A DNA stretch of 60,581 bases from an uncultured Curtobacterium sp. (lineage in GTDB: Bacteria > Actinomycetota > Actinomycetes > Actinomycetales > Microbacteriaceae). Each line of letters begins with the position of its first letter. Position 1 is the stretch's first letter. This document shows, piece after piece, positions 52,761 to 60,444 of this stretch. Both the position numbers and the translations under genes were made by a program. The notes under the pieces are model-generated. The model was not told the origin of the DNA. It made no database searches and worked only from the letters and a program-made list of their open reading frames with translations. Where the stretch lies: assembly GCA_913778205.1 (NCBI GenBank), contig CAJYUW010000002.1, positions 1 through 60,581 on the forward strand. Reading direction: 5' to 3'.

Positions 52761-53753
52761 TCAGCGGTGTCGGGACATGCGCTGCCGGAGCGAGAGCGCG
52801 GCGGTGCGGACCGCGGAAGGCAGGGGAGACGAGACGACCGTCGTGAACGGTCGTTCCGTCGCCCCGAGCGACATCTTGAACCGGCTGATCCCCTCGTCGA
52901 CCCAGCCGACCAGGTCGACGGCGGTGTGCCCGCGCTCGAGTGCGTACCGGAGCAGGTCGAAGAACAGGGGCGTGCTCGGGTTCACCGAGCGGAACGCGCG
53001 GAGGGTGCCCCCGGCCCAGCCGGTGACGACCGGGTGCCGGGTGAGCGCGACGATGACGCCCGCGACGGCTCCGTCCACCAACGCCGTGGCGGTGTAGACG
53101 TCGTCGCGACCGGAGGCCCACCGCTCGACCCGGGCACCGATGTCGGCCGGGTAGGGCGAGGGGACACCGCGACTCGAGTAGGACTCGCTGAGCACCACGG
53201 GCAGGAACGCGGTCAGCTCGCCGGGTTCGGACGCCCGGACCTCGACCCCCTTGCGCTCGGCGACACGGAGCGCCTGCCGCGCGCCACGCTTCATGCCCAT
53301 CTCGAGCTGTTCGACCGTCCGGTCCACGAGGTCGACGACGTACGTCCGGTCCGGCGAGCCGAGCACGCCGGCCCGGGTCGTTGCGGACCCCGCGTCGACG
53401 GCGGCACCCGGCCCGAGGTCGTACCGGGCGACGAGCACGCCGTGCCGGAGCTGCCACCGCCGGAACGCCCGGAGGGTCGCCGCGAGCAGGTGTTCCGGGA
53501 CGAGCGGCCCGGCGAACGGGAACGGAGCCTGCACCGGCCGCCGCAGGGGTCCCGGGTGCAGGAGTACCGGGAAGACGCCGACCGCGGTGTCGTCGAGCGT
53601 CACGACGAGCCCCTCGAACCGCCAGTCGAACGACGCGGCCTGGAGTTCGAGCCAATCCCAGTCGTGGAACCCGGTCGCGCCCGGGTGTGCCGCGACGAGC
53701 GCGTCCCACCCGCGTGCATCCCGCGTCCGCCGGAACCGGATCGTCCCACCCAC
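52761..53753 (-). CDS. FemAB/GNAT-like acyltransferase
   Basis: I chose the GTG at 53753 because GGGAGG lies 5 bases upstream on the minus strand; the longer reading adds 48 unlikely residues. The 330-residue protein has two GNAT-like halves, with YVVDLVDRTVEQLEMGMKRGARQALRV (typical of FemAB-like proteins) and FFDLLRYALERGHTAVDLVGWVDEGISRFKMSLG. It resembles proteins that transfer acyl or aminoacyl groups to envelope components. The exact reaction is unknown. Confidence 0.72.
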   Translation of the reverse strand: MGGTIRFRRTRDARGWDALVAAHPGATGFHDWDWLELQAASFDWRFEGLVVTLDDTAVGVFPVLLHPGPLRRPVQAPFPFAGPLVPEHLLAATLRAFRRWQLRHGVLVARYDLGPGAAVDAGSATTRAGVLGSPDRTYVVDLVDRTVEQLEMGMKRGARQALRVAERKGVEVRASEPGELTAFLPVVLSESYSSRGVPSPYPADIGARVERWASGRDDVYTATALVDGAVAGVIVALTRHPVVTGWAGGTLRAFRSVNPSTPLFFDLLRYALERGHTAVDLVGWVDEGISRFKMSLGATERPFTTVVSSPLPSAVRTAALSLRQRMSRHR

Positions 53754-54132
53754 GTCGACCTCCCGATCTCGGACACCGTCCGCGGAGCCCGCCGGAAGCC
53801 TACGCAGCGGTCGGGCACGGGACACGTGGTGTGCGAGAACTCTGCGCGAAGCCGTCAGGCCCGCTGCAGCCTCCGCACGCGTGCGCCGATAATGCATATT
53901 ATGTCAACTCTAACCCGGTATTATCCAACCAGACGCAAGATCCTGGCCTCGAGCCACTCCGACCACTGGCCCGAGCCACCTTTGCTCGTCTACGGGCATA
54001 TTTGGGGCGCTCGGTCCCTGCGGGCGGGCCACGCGACTCGCCGCGCGAAGTCTAGACGCGCCGATCCGAACCCACTGCTTGCGCGGATCCTTCAGCTGAT
54101 GCACGATTCTCGCGTCTCGTGAAAGGATCGGA
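53754..54132. other. composition change at the edge of the accessory region
   Basis: The first 130 bp are host-like. From about 53889 the DNA becomes locally AT-rich (ATAATGCATATTAT, then GTATTATCC), which is unlike anything upstream. The rest to 54132 has no gene I trust. AAGGA near 54123 serves the next frame. Confidence 0.5.
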
Positions 54133-54324
54133 ATGACTGTTGACGACCGGGGCCTGTTCGTCGTAGACCCTCACCGACTCCCCCTTCTCCGCCCTGATGC
54201 GCAGACGTTCGAGGAGATGCTGCATGGTTTCCGAAATCAGCAGCTTGCCCGGAGCCTCGCCCTCAAGACGGTTGAGCAGCGCGAACGGTTGGTGGGGACT
54301 GATGTCGGTTCGGTTGACTCCTGA
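54133..54324 (+). pseudogene. truncated tyrosine recombinase/integrase, N-terminal fragment
   Basis: The frame starting at the ATG at 54133 (AAGGA upstream) reads MTVDDRGLFVVDPHRLP and then FRNQQLARSLALKTVEQRERLV, the start of a SAM-like N-terminal domain of site-specific integrases. After residue 54 the homology stops and 9 unrelated residues lead to a stop, where the IS3 element begins. The catalytic Arg/His/Tyr domain is absent. It is a dead remnant of a mobile element. Confidence 0.6.
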
Positions 54325-54362
54325 CCTGTGGGGACGTGGTCCTCGCTGGAAGGATGTCGATC

Positions 54363-54647
54363 ATGGCGAAGCCCTATCCGGAGGAGTTCCGACGCGACGT
54401 GATCGCGGTCGCTCGTCGCGGTGAGATCCCGTTGACGCAGGTCGCGAAGGACTTCGGCATCTCCGAGGGGACTGTGACGAACTGGCTCCGCCGAGCGGAC
54501 ATCGACGACGGGGTCCAGTCCGGGCCCACGACGACCGAGAACGTCGAGCTGCGAGAGCTGCGGAAACGGAACCGGCTGCTGGAGCAGGAGAACGAGATCC
54601 TCCGCCGTGCCGCTGCGTATCTGTCCCAAGCGCACCTCCCAAAATGA
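54363..54647 (+). CDS. IS3-family transposase OrfA
   Basis: This 94-residue protein starts MAKPYPEEFRRDVIAVARRG and has the HTH region LTQVAKDFGISEGTVTNWL followed by a leucine-zipper-like coiled coil (ELRELRKRNRLLEQENEIL). It is the DNA-binding subunit of an IS3 transposase. The stop overlaps the OrfB ATG (ATGA) after CCCAAAA, a possible frameshift site. Because OrfB is truncated, the element cannot move on its own. Confidence 0.85.
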   Translation: MAKPYPEEFRRDVIAVARRGEIPLTQVAKDFGISEGTVTNWLRRADIDDGVQSGPTTTENVELRELRKRNRLLEQENEILRRAAAYLSQAHLPK

Positions 54648-54714
54648 TGTACCCGCTGGTCCGTGAACTGGCCGCCGACCGGATCCCGGTCGCGATGACC
54701 TGCCGGGTGCTGGG
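54644..54714 (+). pseudogene. IS3 transposase OrfB, first 23 codons only
   Basis: MMYPLVRELAADRIPVAM and TCRVLGF are the usual start of IS3 OrfB. The frame then runs into non-transposase sequence. The DDE catalytic domain is missing. Confidence 0.7.
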
Positions 54715-54886
54715 CTTTCGGTCGGCAAGACGACGTCGTCGGCTACGAAGACGGGCTCGCACTCCGGGACCACATCCGCGAGGGAGCTTCGTCGTCCTCG
54801 ACGGTGCCGGACACAACGTGCACCTCGAGCAACCCGGCATCACCAACGCCCTGGTCCGCGACTGGCTCGCACAGATCGACCGCTAG
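54715..54886 (+). pseudogene. frameshifted 3' fragment of an alpha/beta hydrolase gene
   Basis: In one frame 54716-54783 reads GRQDDVVGYEDGLALRDHI; in another, from about 54784, it reads FVVLDGAGHNVHLEQP and then RDWLAQIDR before a TAG stop at 54884. Together these form the C-terminal part of an alpha/beta hydrolase, including the acid-containing loop (GRQDDVVGY) and the catalytic His (GAGHNVHLEQP), with a frameshift between the two pieces. The rest of the gene was lost at the IS junction. Host-like codon usage suggests an old gene disrupted in place. Confidence 0.7.
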
Positions 54887-55023
54887 CCGATCGACAACCG
54901 GAACCACTGCGGCGACACGGTTGCGACACAGCCAGTGGAATCACTGGTGCTCCCAACCCCACCGGTATGTCAGCGTCGACCATGACGGGACACCCCACTC
55001 GTCGATCACCACCCACCCGGCCC

Positions 55024-55815
55024 ATGGAGCACCATGATCCCCCACTGTCGATCCAGTCCCCCGCCCAGGCCGACGTCTTCGACGTCGAGCGCATCAAAGC
55101 GATGCGACTCGTCGCCGAGCATGCGGAAGGTGGCTGGTTCGTTGGTGACGAAGAACTCGGCGCGGTCTTCACCGGAGCCGGGACGATCACCGCGAACGGC
55201 TTGGTCACCGCCCGCGCAGACGTGCGCGTCGACGACCTGAAACAGCTCCGGCGGCGACTGAGCCCGGACCAGGCGCTCCAAAGCATCCAAGTCGGGACGG
55301 ACGCCTCGGCCGAGCAGACCGAATGGGCTGCAGCGCTCGGGTTCACGCGCGCCGGAGGGATCCCCACGATGACTATGGATCTCCGCGAAGCCGCGGAGTT
55401 CCTCGAGCACCCATTCCGCGTCCGGCGCGCGGAGCGGAGCGATAGCGACGCGATGGCTCAGTGCATCGCCGACGGCTTCGAGCTCGACACCCTCGCCGAG
55501 AGCGCCCCGTTCGCGAACGCCGCACTCCTGGCCCGTCCCGAGGTGACCGGCATCGTCGTCGAGTCAGCCAGCGGCGAGATCATTTCGGCAGGCATGTCCA
55601 CCCAGACCACGCCCGATGCCGTCGGCCTGTACGCGATCGCGACCCGCCCCGAACACCGACGACAGGGCCACGGCGCAGCCGTGACACGAGCGCTGATGGC
55701 CGCCGCTCGGGAGCAAGGTGCGTCCGTTGCGTACCTTCAGGCGAGCCCCCAGGGAGCGCCGGTCTACTCCCGCATCGGGTTCACCCACGACTCCACACGG
55801 ACCTACATGTTCTGA
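55024..55815 (+). CDS. GNAT-family N-acetyltransferase
   Basis: I chose the ATG at 55024 (263 residues); an ATG at 54967 is possible but adds a Pro-rich stretch that looks non-coding. The C-terminal half is a clear GNAT domain: GLYAIATRPEHRRQGHGAAV (acetyl-CoA loop) and QGAPVYSRIGF. The N-terminal half seems to be a second, degenerate GNAT-like domain. No ribosome binding site is obvious. The substrate is unknown. It lies within the mobile-element region. Confidence 0.75.
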   Translation: MEHHDPPLSIQSPAQADVFDVERIKAMRLVAEHAEGGWFVGDEELGAVFTGAGTITANGLVTARADVRVDDLKQLRRRLSPDQALQSIQVGTDASAEQTEWAAALGFTRAGGIPTMTMDLREAAEFLEHPFRVRRAERSDSDAMAQCIADGFELDTLAESAPFANAALLARPEVTGIVVESASGEIISAGMSTQTTPDAVGLYAIATRPEHRRQGHGAAVTRALMAAAREQGASVAYLQASPQGAPVYSRIGFTHDSTRTYMF

Positions 55816-56155
55816 CAACCGGCGCACGAATCGACCGGCGCCGTATCGGTACCTGCGTCGACCGCAGCACCAGCAGTCGTGTCCGATAGCCGAGCCTTGA
55901 GGTCCAGGTGGCCGTTGCAACACCAGCGTGATTCGCGGTGTTGCAAATGGAGTCCAGGCTGGAGCAGCGTGGCCGGGAGGCGGGCTTTCTGGGTGTTCCG
56001 TTTCGGCTTGAGTGGATTGAGAGCCTCCATCAGCCGTGGTGTGGGACAGCTCCTCGGTGCTCTTCTCCGAAGTGAGGACAACCGGGCAACCCTTCGATGA
56101 GCCCGAGACTGCCGCAGGTTCCCATGTCAAGCAGCCAATCGGGCATCGGAACGGT
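55816..56155. other. gene-free stretch with an inverted repeat, possible IS end
   Basis: TTGCAACACC (55915-55924) and GGTGTTGCAA (55937-55946) form a perfect 10-bp inverted repeat with a 12-bp spacer. The surrounding 135 bp have composition unlike the core chromosome and resemble the non-coding end of an insertion sequence by general appearance. No ORF here looks like a real gene. Confidence 0.45.
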
Positions 56156-56794
56156 TCAGCGGGCGACGGTGAGTGCGAAGGGTACGAACCCGAGTGCGCC
56201 GAGGAGGCTGGGCACCATGAGTGCCATGGCTTCGGTACCGCGGGCGGTGCTGATCCCACCGAGGTCGAGAATCCAGTCGTCATCCCACCCGAGGTCCTGC
56301 AGGACGGTCCGGACGAGCCGCTTCGCGTCGACGTCATCGCCGGAGACGAACGCGGTAGGTGGGGCCGTGAGGTTCCCTGGAGCGGTCATGACCGAGAACA
56401 GCATCGTGTTCAGGGTCTTGACGACCTTTGTGTCGGGCAGGGCATCCTGCAGGAGCTCGCCGAGGCTGACGTCGGGGTAGAGGAGCCCGCCGGGGAGACC
56501 GTCGGTGCTGCGGACTGTGGCGTTGGAGACGTCGAGGAGCACCTTGCCGGCGAGAGCGTCACGGTGGCCCACGAGCCGTTCCAGGGTCGTGTCACCCGGG
56601 GTTGCGTTGACGATGAGGTCGCTGGTCTCGATCGCCGTCGCGACGTCCGAGGCGAGGACGTCGTGCTGGGCGGTGCCGGGGTTACGGACACCGAGCGTGA
56701 CCTCGTGGCCGGCGGCCGCGAGTCCGGTTGCGAGGGTGCTGCCAACCCGGCCTGAGCCGAGGACGGCGATGGTGATGCTGCTGGTGGTGGTCAT
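56156..56794 (-). CDS. F420H2:NADP oxidoreductase-like / NAD(P)-binding protein
   Basis: This 212-residue protein starts at the ATG at 56794, with AGGAG 6 nt upstream. ITIAVLGSGRVGSTLATGLA is a Rossmann NAD(P) motif, followed by HEVTLGVRNP and VVKTLNTMLFSVM, as in F420-dependent NADP reductases and related ketopantoate-reductase-like proteins. It would use NADP to oxidise or reduce a small molecule or flavin. It is the second gene of a unit with the phosphatase-like gene at 56853, probably under the divergent LysR protein. Confidence 0.82.
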   Translation of the reverse strand: MTTTSSITIAVLGSGRVGSTLATGLAAAGHEVTLGVRNPGTAQHDVLASDVATAIETSDLIVNATPGDTTLERLVGHRDALAGKVLLDVSNATVRSTDGLPGGLLYPDVSLGELLQDALPDTKVVKTLNTMLFSVMTAPGNLTAPPTAFVSGDDVDAKRLVRTVLQDLGWDDDWILDLGGISTARGTEAMALMVPSLLGALGFVPFALTVAR

Positions 56795-56804
56795 GGGGAC
56801 TCCT

Positions 56805-56833
56805 GGAAGTGGAAGTGGAAGTGGAATGGAAGT
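56805..56833. repeat. hexanucleotide repeat next to a ribosome binding site
   Basis: GGAAGT occurs three times in a row (56805-56822), then GGAAT and GGAAGT. On the minus strand the repeats end right next to the AGGAG of the 56156-56794 gene. Slippage could change the leader length, though not the spacing between ribosome binding site and start codon. Confidence 0.7.
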
Positions 56834-56852
56834 GGTTCGGTGGGTAGGGGTG

Positions 56853-57665
56853 TCAGCGGAGGACTGCGGCGATGCTCGGCGCGAGGCCAGGGGTGGTGGC
56901 GATGAAGTCGGGGCTGGTGAGCGTCCACGGGATGCCGGTGGTGTCGATGACGGCGCCGTGGGCTTCCTGCACGAGCAGGGCGCCGGCGAGAAGGCCGGAG
57001 CGGACCTGGCCGTACTGCCAGAACGCGTCGGTGTGCCCGGCGGCGACCTGGACGAGCTGCAGGGTCGCCGGGACCGTGGCTGAGACGAGCAGCGCCGCGT
57101 CGAGCATCCGATCAATGGATCCGCTCATTAGACGGCGCACCTCGGGGGCTTCGCCGGGCTTGGCCTGCCCGGTGCCGACGAGCGCCGCGGCGAGGTCGGA
57201 CTTGGCCGACACTGTGATCGGAGACCCGTTCAGGAAGGCGCCCCCGCCACGGACGGCGGTGAACGTCTGGCCGAGTGCGGGCAGGAACACTGCGGTGATG
57301 ACGGGGACGTCGTCGCGGACGAGGGTCGCGGTGACGCCCCAGTTCGCTCCGCCGTGGATGTGGTTCACGTTGCCCTCGGCAGCGTCCGCGACCCACCACT
57401 CGCCGGCACCGAGGCCGCCGTGACCTTCCTCGTCGTCGTCCCACCGTGCCTCCGGGCGGAGCTGCTCGAGCGCTGGGCGGAGCACTGCGGTGGACGCGTC
57501 GTCGTTGTCGCCGATCGCTGCCAGGAGTGCGTCGCGGTCCTCGACGCGGTTCGCCGTCGAGAACCGGTCGAGCAGGACGGTACCGGCCTCGGTGACGGCG
57601 GCGACAAGGCCCTCGAGCAGTGCCGAGTCGTCGGTGGTCTGGACGGATGCAGTGGTCTCGTTCAT
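56853..57665 (-). CDS. inositol monophosphatase-family protein with a changed metal site
   Basis: This 270-residue protein starts at the ATG at 57665 with GGGAGA upstream. It has the fold markers LLDRFSTANRVED, RWDDDEEGHGG, and GALLVQEAHGAVIDTTG, but where family members read WVIDPLDGT it reads WWVADAAEGNVN. That segment supplies two metal-binding Asp residues and a Thr. The Asp of VAD may remain, but the second is changed, so metal binding and catalysis may be altered. It is the first gene of the pair with 56156-56794. Confidence 0.78.
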   Translation of the reverse strand: MNETTASVQTTDDSALLEGLVAAVTEAGTVLLDRFSTANRVEDRDALLAAIGDNDDASTAVLRPALEQLRPEARWDDDEEGHGGLGAGEWWVADAAEGNVNHIHGGANWGVTATLVRDDVPVITAVFLPALGQTFTAVRGGGAFLNGSPITVSAKSDLAAALVGTGQAKPGEAPEVRRLMSGSIDRMLDAALLVSATVPATLQLVQVAAGHTDAFWQYGQVRSGLLAGALLVQEAHGAVIDTTGIPWTLTSPDFIATTPGLAPSIAAVLR

Positions 57666-57770
57666 GGGTTGTTCTCCCTTGTCGCGACGGGTGTCGTCGC
57701 TCTGGTGGCAACGGTAGGAGTGCTCTCACCTGCGCACAAATACAATCCGTGCACGTGTAAATTGCGTTTC
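57666..57770. promoter_or_regulatory. divergent LysR-phosphatase intergenic region
   Basis: Here CGTGCACG (57748-57755) is a palindrome, and CAAT...ATTG flanks it. TAAATT (57758-57763) ends 7 nt before the LysR GTG, a leaderless -10. A LysR protein would bind in this region and act on both directions. Confidence 0.5.
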
Positions 57771-58664
57771 GTGCAACTTGATCTGAACCTGCTGACCGCG
57801 TTGGATGCGTTGCTGGAAGAGGAAAGCGTGACCGGCGCCGCGGATCGGCTGCGTCTCTCCGCGCCTGCGATGAGCCGCACACTCGGCCGGATCCGCCGCG
57901 CGACGGGGGACCAGATTCTCGTCCGCACGGGCCGAGTGATGCGGCCCACCCCTCGGGCGCTCGCGCTCCGGGACGAGGTGCGGGCACTGGTGCTGCGGAG
58001 TGCTGCTGTCCTCGCGCCGGAGCGAGAGTTGCACCTCGGAACTCTGCAGCGGACGTTCACGGTGCGGGCCCACGACGCTCTGACTACGGCGCTGGCGCCC
58101 GTGCTCACACAGCAGGTCTCGTCGAGTGCGCCCGGGGTGCGGGTGCGGTTCCTCGGCGAAGCGTCCGGCGAGGACAACGACCTCGGACGAGGCGTTGTCG
58201 ATCTCGAAATCGGGTCGTCCGCTCCGACGTCCTCAGCGATCGACCACGACGCCGCCGGTGCGGACGAACTCGTCGGGGTCGCTCGATCTGGTCACCCGAT
58301 CCTCACGGCACCCGTCGACCTCGACCGGTGGGTCGCCGCGTCACACGTGATCGTGTCCCGCCGCGGGCGACTGCGAGACCGCATCGACGAACACCTGGAG
58401 TCGATCGGCAGGTCCCGCACGGTGGTGGCGTCACTGGCTGCCACGGGAGCGGCGGTCGAGGTGGTCCGTGCCACCGACACGCTCGCAGTCCTGCCGGCAT
58501 CCGTCGCCGCGCAACTCGGCGCCGACGTGGCGCAGTTCCGCCTCCCGATCGACCTGCCGCCGATTCCGATCATCCTCGCCTGGCACCGTCAATTCACCGC
58601 CGACATCGGCCATCAGTGGTTCCGAGCCCTCAGCCGTGACGCCCTGCTCACGAATGGCGGTTAG
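57771..58664 (+). CDS. LysR-family transcriptional regulator
   Basis: Read from the GTG at 57771, 297 residues. The N-terminal winged helix (VQLDLNLLTALDALLEEESV, then GAADRLRLSAPAMSRTLGRI) is typical of LysR. The C-terminal effector domain is less conserved. It is divergent from the phosphatase-like and F420-like genes, so it probably controls them in response to an unknown small molecule. LysR proteins usually repress their own gene and activate the divergent one. Confidence 0.88.
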   Translation: MQLDLNLLTALDALLEEESVTGAADRLRLSAPAMSRTLGRIRRATGDQILVRTGRVMRPTPRALALRDEVRALVLRSAAVLAPERELHLGTLQRTFTVRAHDALTTALAPVLTQQVSSSAPGVRVRFLGEASGEDNDLGRGVVDLEIGSSAPTSSAIDHDAAGADELVGVARSGHPILTAPVDLDRWVAASHVIVSRRGRLRDRIDEHLESIGRSRTVVASLAATGAAVEVVRATDTLAVLPASVAAQLGADVAQFRLPIDLPPIPIILAWHRQFTADIGHQWFRALSRDALLTNGG

Positions 58665-58819
58665 CCCTCTCCGCCGACTGGTGTGCCCCGCGGGCAACAG
58701 CGCCGCTGACCGATGGTCCTTCGGGCGCATCTCTGACTCGGGTCAGGACAGGCTTCATTCACCCGTCGGTTGACGGGGCCATCGGGCCGCCACGCTCTCG
58801 GATTCGGCGTGCCGAAATA

Positions 58820-58848
58820 TTGCATAGTGGCGGTTCGGTGCGCATCAT
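58820..58848 (+). promoter_or_regulatory. promoter of the exchanger gene
   Basis: TTGCAT (58820-58825), 17 bp, CATCAT (58843-58848). The predicted start point near 58855 is at the first base of the riboswitch, which supports both calls. Confidence 0.5.
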
Positions 58849-58854
58849 CGGTAC

Positions 58855-58989
58855 TGAAGGGGAGTAGCTCCCACAGTCCTCCGGGGCGATGCGGCGGATG
58901 TCGACATACTGGCGGTCACGATGACCAGCCCGGCACCCCACCCCGATCAGGGGCGAGCGAGACCTTCGGCCATCAGTCGACGGCCGAAG
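58855..58989 (+). promoter_or_regulatory. yybP-ykoY (manganese) riboswitch
   Basis: GAAGGGGAGTAGC at 58856-58868 and GCGAGACCTTC at 58957-58967 are the two conserved ends of the yybP-ykoY aptamer: GGGGAGUAGC and AGACCUU. GTCGACATACTGG in the middle also fits. P1 is GAAGG/CCTTC, and local stems include GGTCA/TGACC and CCCC/GGGG. CTTCGGCC (58964-58971) can instead pair with GGCCGAAG (58982-58989), competing with P1. It precedes a cation exchanger gene. Confidence 0.82.
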
Positions 58990-59036
58990 CTCCTCTCCGA
59001 GGCGGTTCGGTTGCGGCTCAGACCGAAAGCATCACC

Positions 59037-60305
59037 ATGCCCCGTACTGCTTGGGCTCGAATCGCCCTCTGCCTTGCCTTCATGGCACCAGGCGTCGTGT
59101 TCCGAATCACCGGGTTCGCACCGAGCCCCGTGGTCGACTTGTTCATCTTCGGCGGCGCAGTCGTCGCCGCGTCGTTCCTGCTCGCGTGGGCCGCGGAAGC
59201 AGCACAGCTCGACATCTCCGGCCCCCTCGCGATCGCGATCCTCGCGCTGATCGCTGTGCTGCCCGAGTACGCGGTCGACCTTTACTATGCGTTCCGGTCT
59301 GGCTACGACCCCTCATACGAGCAGTTCGCGGCCGCGAACATGCTCGGCTCGAACCGGCTGCTGCTGGGTTTTGGGTGGCCGCTGGTCGTGTTCGTCGCGA
59401 TCATCGTCGCCGCCCGCTCGCTGCGTGCCGGGAAACCCGACACTGGGGACGCGCGTATCGAGGGCCGCAGTGCGTTCCTGCAGCTCAACCGTGGTGTCCG
59501 CACCGAGATCGGCTTCCTGGTACTCCTCGCCGTGGTCGCGTTCCTGATCCCCATTCTCGGGATCATCCCGATGTGGTTCGGCCTGATCCTGATCCTCGTG
59601 TTCGTGGCCTACCTCTGGCGAGCCGGGCAGGCCGAACAGGACGAGGACGAAGAACTCGTCGGCATGGCCGCCAACATCGGCGCGCTCCCCCGCCGCCGCC
59701 GCCGCATCACAGTCGTGGCGATGTTCGTCATCGCCGCGGCAGTCATCCTCGCCTCCGCGGAACCGTTCGCAACCGCCCTGGTCGACAGCGGCAGCAAGCT
59801 CGGCATCGACAGCTTCTTCCTCGTACAGTGGCTCGCCCCGCTCTCGTCGGAGGCGCCGGAGTTCATCGTCGCGATCCTGTTCGCCCTCCGCGGCAACGGT
59901 GCGGCGGCGATCGGAACGCTGATCGCATCAAAGGTGAACCAGTGGTCACTGCTAGTCGGTTCCCTCCCGATCGCGCACGCCGTTGGCGGCGGCGGGTTCG
60001 ACGTCGTCCTCGACGCCCGTCAGACGGAAGAGTTCGTGTTGACCGCGTCACAGACGCTGATGGGCGTCGCCATCATCATCGGGCTCCGATTCCACCGATG
60101 GGCCGCGATCGCGCTGATTGCCCTGTTCGCCATACAGTTCGCGATCACCGGCACGACCGGCCGGTACATCCTATCCGCCGCGCACCTCCTTATCGCTCTC
60201 GTCGTGTTCTGGACCCAGCGGCACCACATCCTGCCAACCCTTGCCGCCCCATTCCGTAGACCCGTCAGCGACTCCGACGAGCCTGATCGAGTACCGGCCA
60301 TCTAG
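59037..60305 (+). CDS. CaCA-family cation exchanger, probably for Mn2+
   Basis: This 422-residue protein has about ten membrane helices and the two alpha-repeat motifs of calcium:cation antiporters: IAVLPEYAVDLYYAFRSG, with the Glu of the ion site, and SSEAPEFIVAILFALRGN. A charged cytoplasmic loop (QAEQDEDEELVG) lies in the middle. Such proteins export Ca2+ or other divalent ions. The Mn2+-type riboswitch upstream suggests export of manganese. The ATG at 59037 follows a small hairpin (59006-59027) and a weak GAAAG. Confidence 0.82.
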   Translation: MPRTAWARIALCLAFMAPGVVFRITGFAPSPVVDLFIFGGAVVAASFLLAWAAEAAQLDISGPLAIAILALIAVLPEYAVDLYYAFRSGYDPSYEQFAAANMLGSNRLLLGFGWPLVVFVAIIVAARSLRAGKPDTGDARIEGRSAFLQLNRGVRTEIGFLVLLAVVAFLIPILGIIPMWFGLILILVFVAYLWRAGQAEQDEDEELVGMAANIGALPRRRRRITVVAMFVIAAAVILASAEPFATALVDSGSKLGIDSFFLVQWLAPLSSEAPEFIVAILFALRGNGAAAIGTLIASKVNQWSLLVGSLPIAHAVGGGGFDVVLDARQTEEFVLTASQTLMGVAIIIGLRFHRWAAIALIALFAIQFAITGTTGRYILSAAHLLIALVVFWTQRHHILPTLAAPFRRPVSDSDEPDRVPAI

Positions 60306-60320
60306 CACTAACGCACGCGG

Positions 60321-60363
60321 ACGATGAAGGCCCCGGATCATGTGATCCGCGGGCCTTCATCGT
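60321..60363 (+). terminator. hairpin terminator after the exchanger gene
   Basis: ACGATGAAGGCCC and GGGCCTTCATCGT enclose an inner GGATCA/TGATCC stem. The arms are long and the element lies 15 bp past the stop codon. Confidence 0.85.
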
Positions 60364-60372
60364 CCCTGCGTC

Positions 60373-60444
60373 TCAGAGCGCGACGGTCTCGAACTCGAGG
60401 AGCTCGGCGCCCGTGCCGGTGGGGAACGACGTGACGAAGAAGCG
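60373..60444 (-). pseudogene. C-terminal stub of an unidentified gene
   Basis: The minus strand reads RFFVTSFPTGTGAELLEF, ETVAL and a stop, with codon usage like the core genome. The frame continues upstream to an in-frame stop at 60541 without any start codon, and the sequence beyond 60444 is different in base use. The stub is too short to name a family. It looks like a gene cut by an insertion. Confidence 0.5.

Larger units (their letters stand above)
54292..54714 (+). mobile_element. truncated IS3-family insertion sequence
   Basis: The left boundary falls where integrase homology ends (about 54292). The element carries a complete OrfA and only the first 23 or so codons of OrfB, then ends abruptly at about 54714 where a hydrolase fragment starts. 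No matching right inverted repeat or target duplication was seen, so the element has lost its right end. Confidence 0.65.

Noticed and set aside
54804..55037. A 77-residue frame after the hydrolase fragment
   Set aside because: It overlaps the hydrolase remnant in another frame and reads as Ser/Thr/His-rich noise without a ribosome binding site.
58921..59250. A 109-residue frame over the riboswitch and exchanger start
   Set aside because: It crosses conserved RNA structure and the exchanger gene in another frame.
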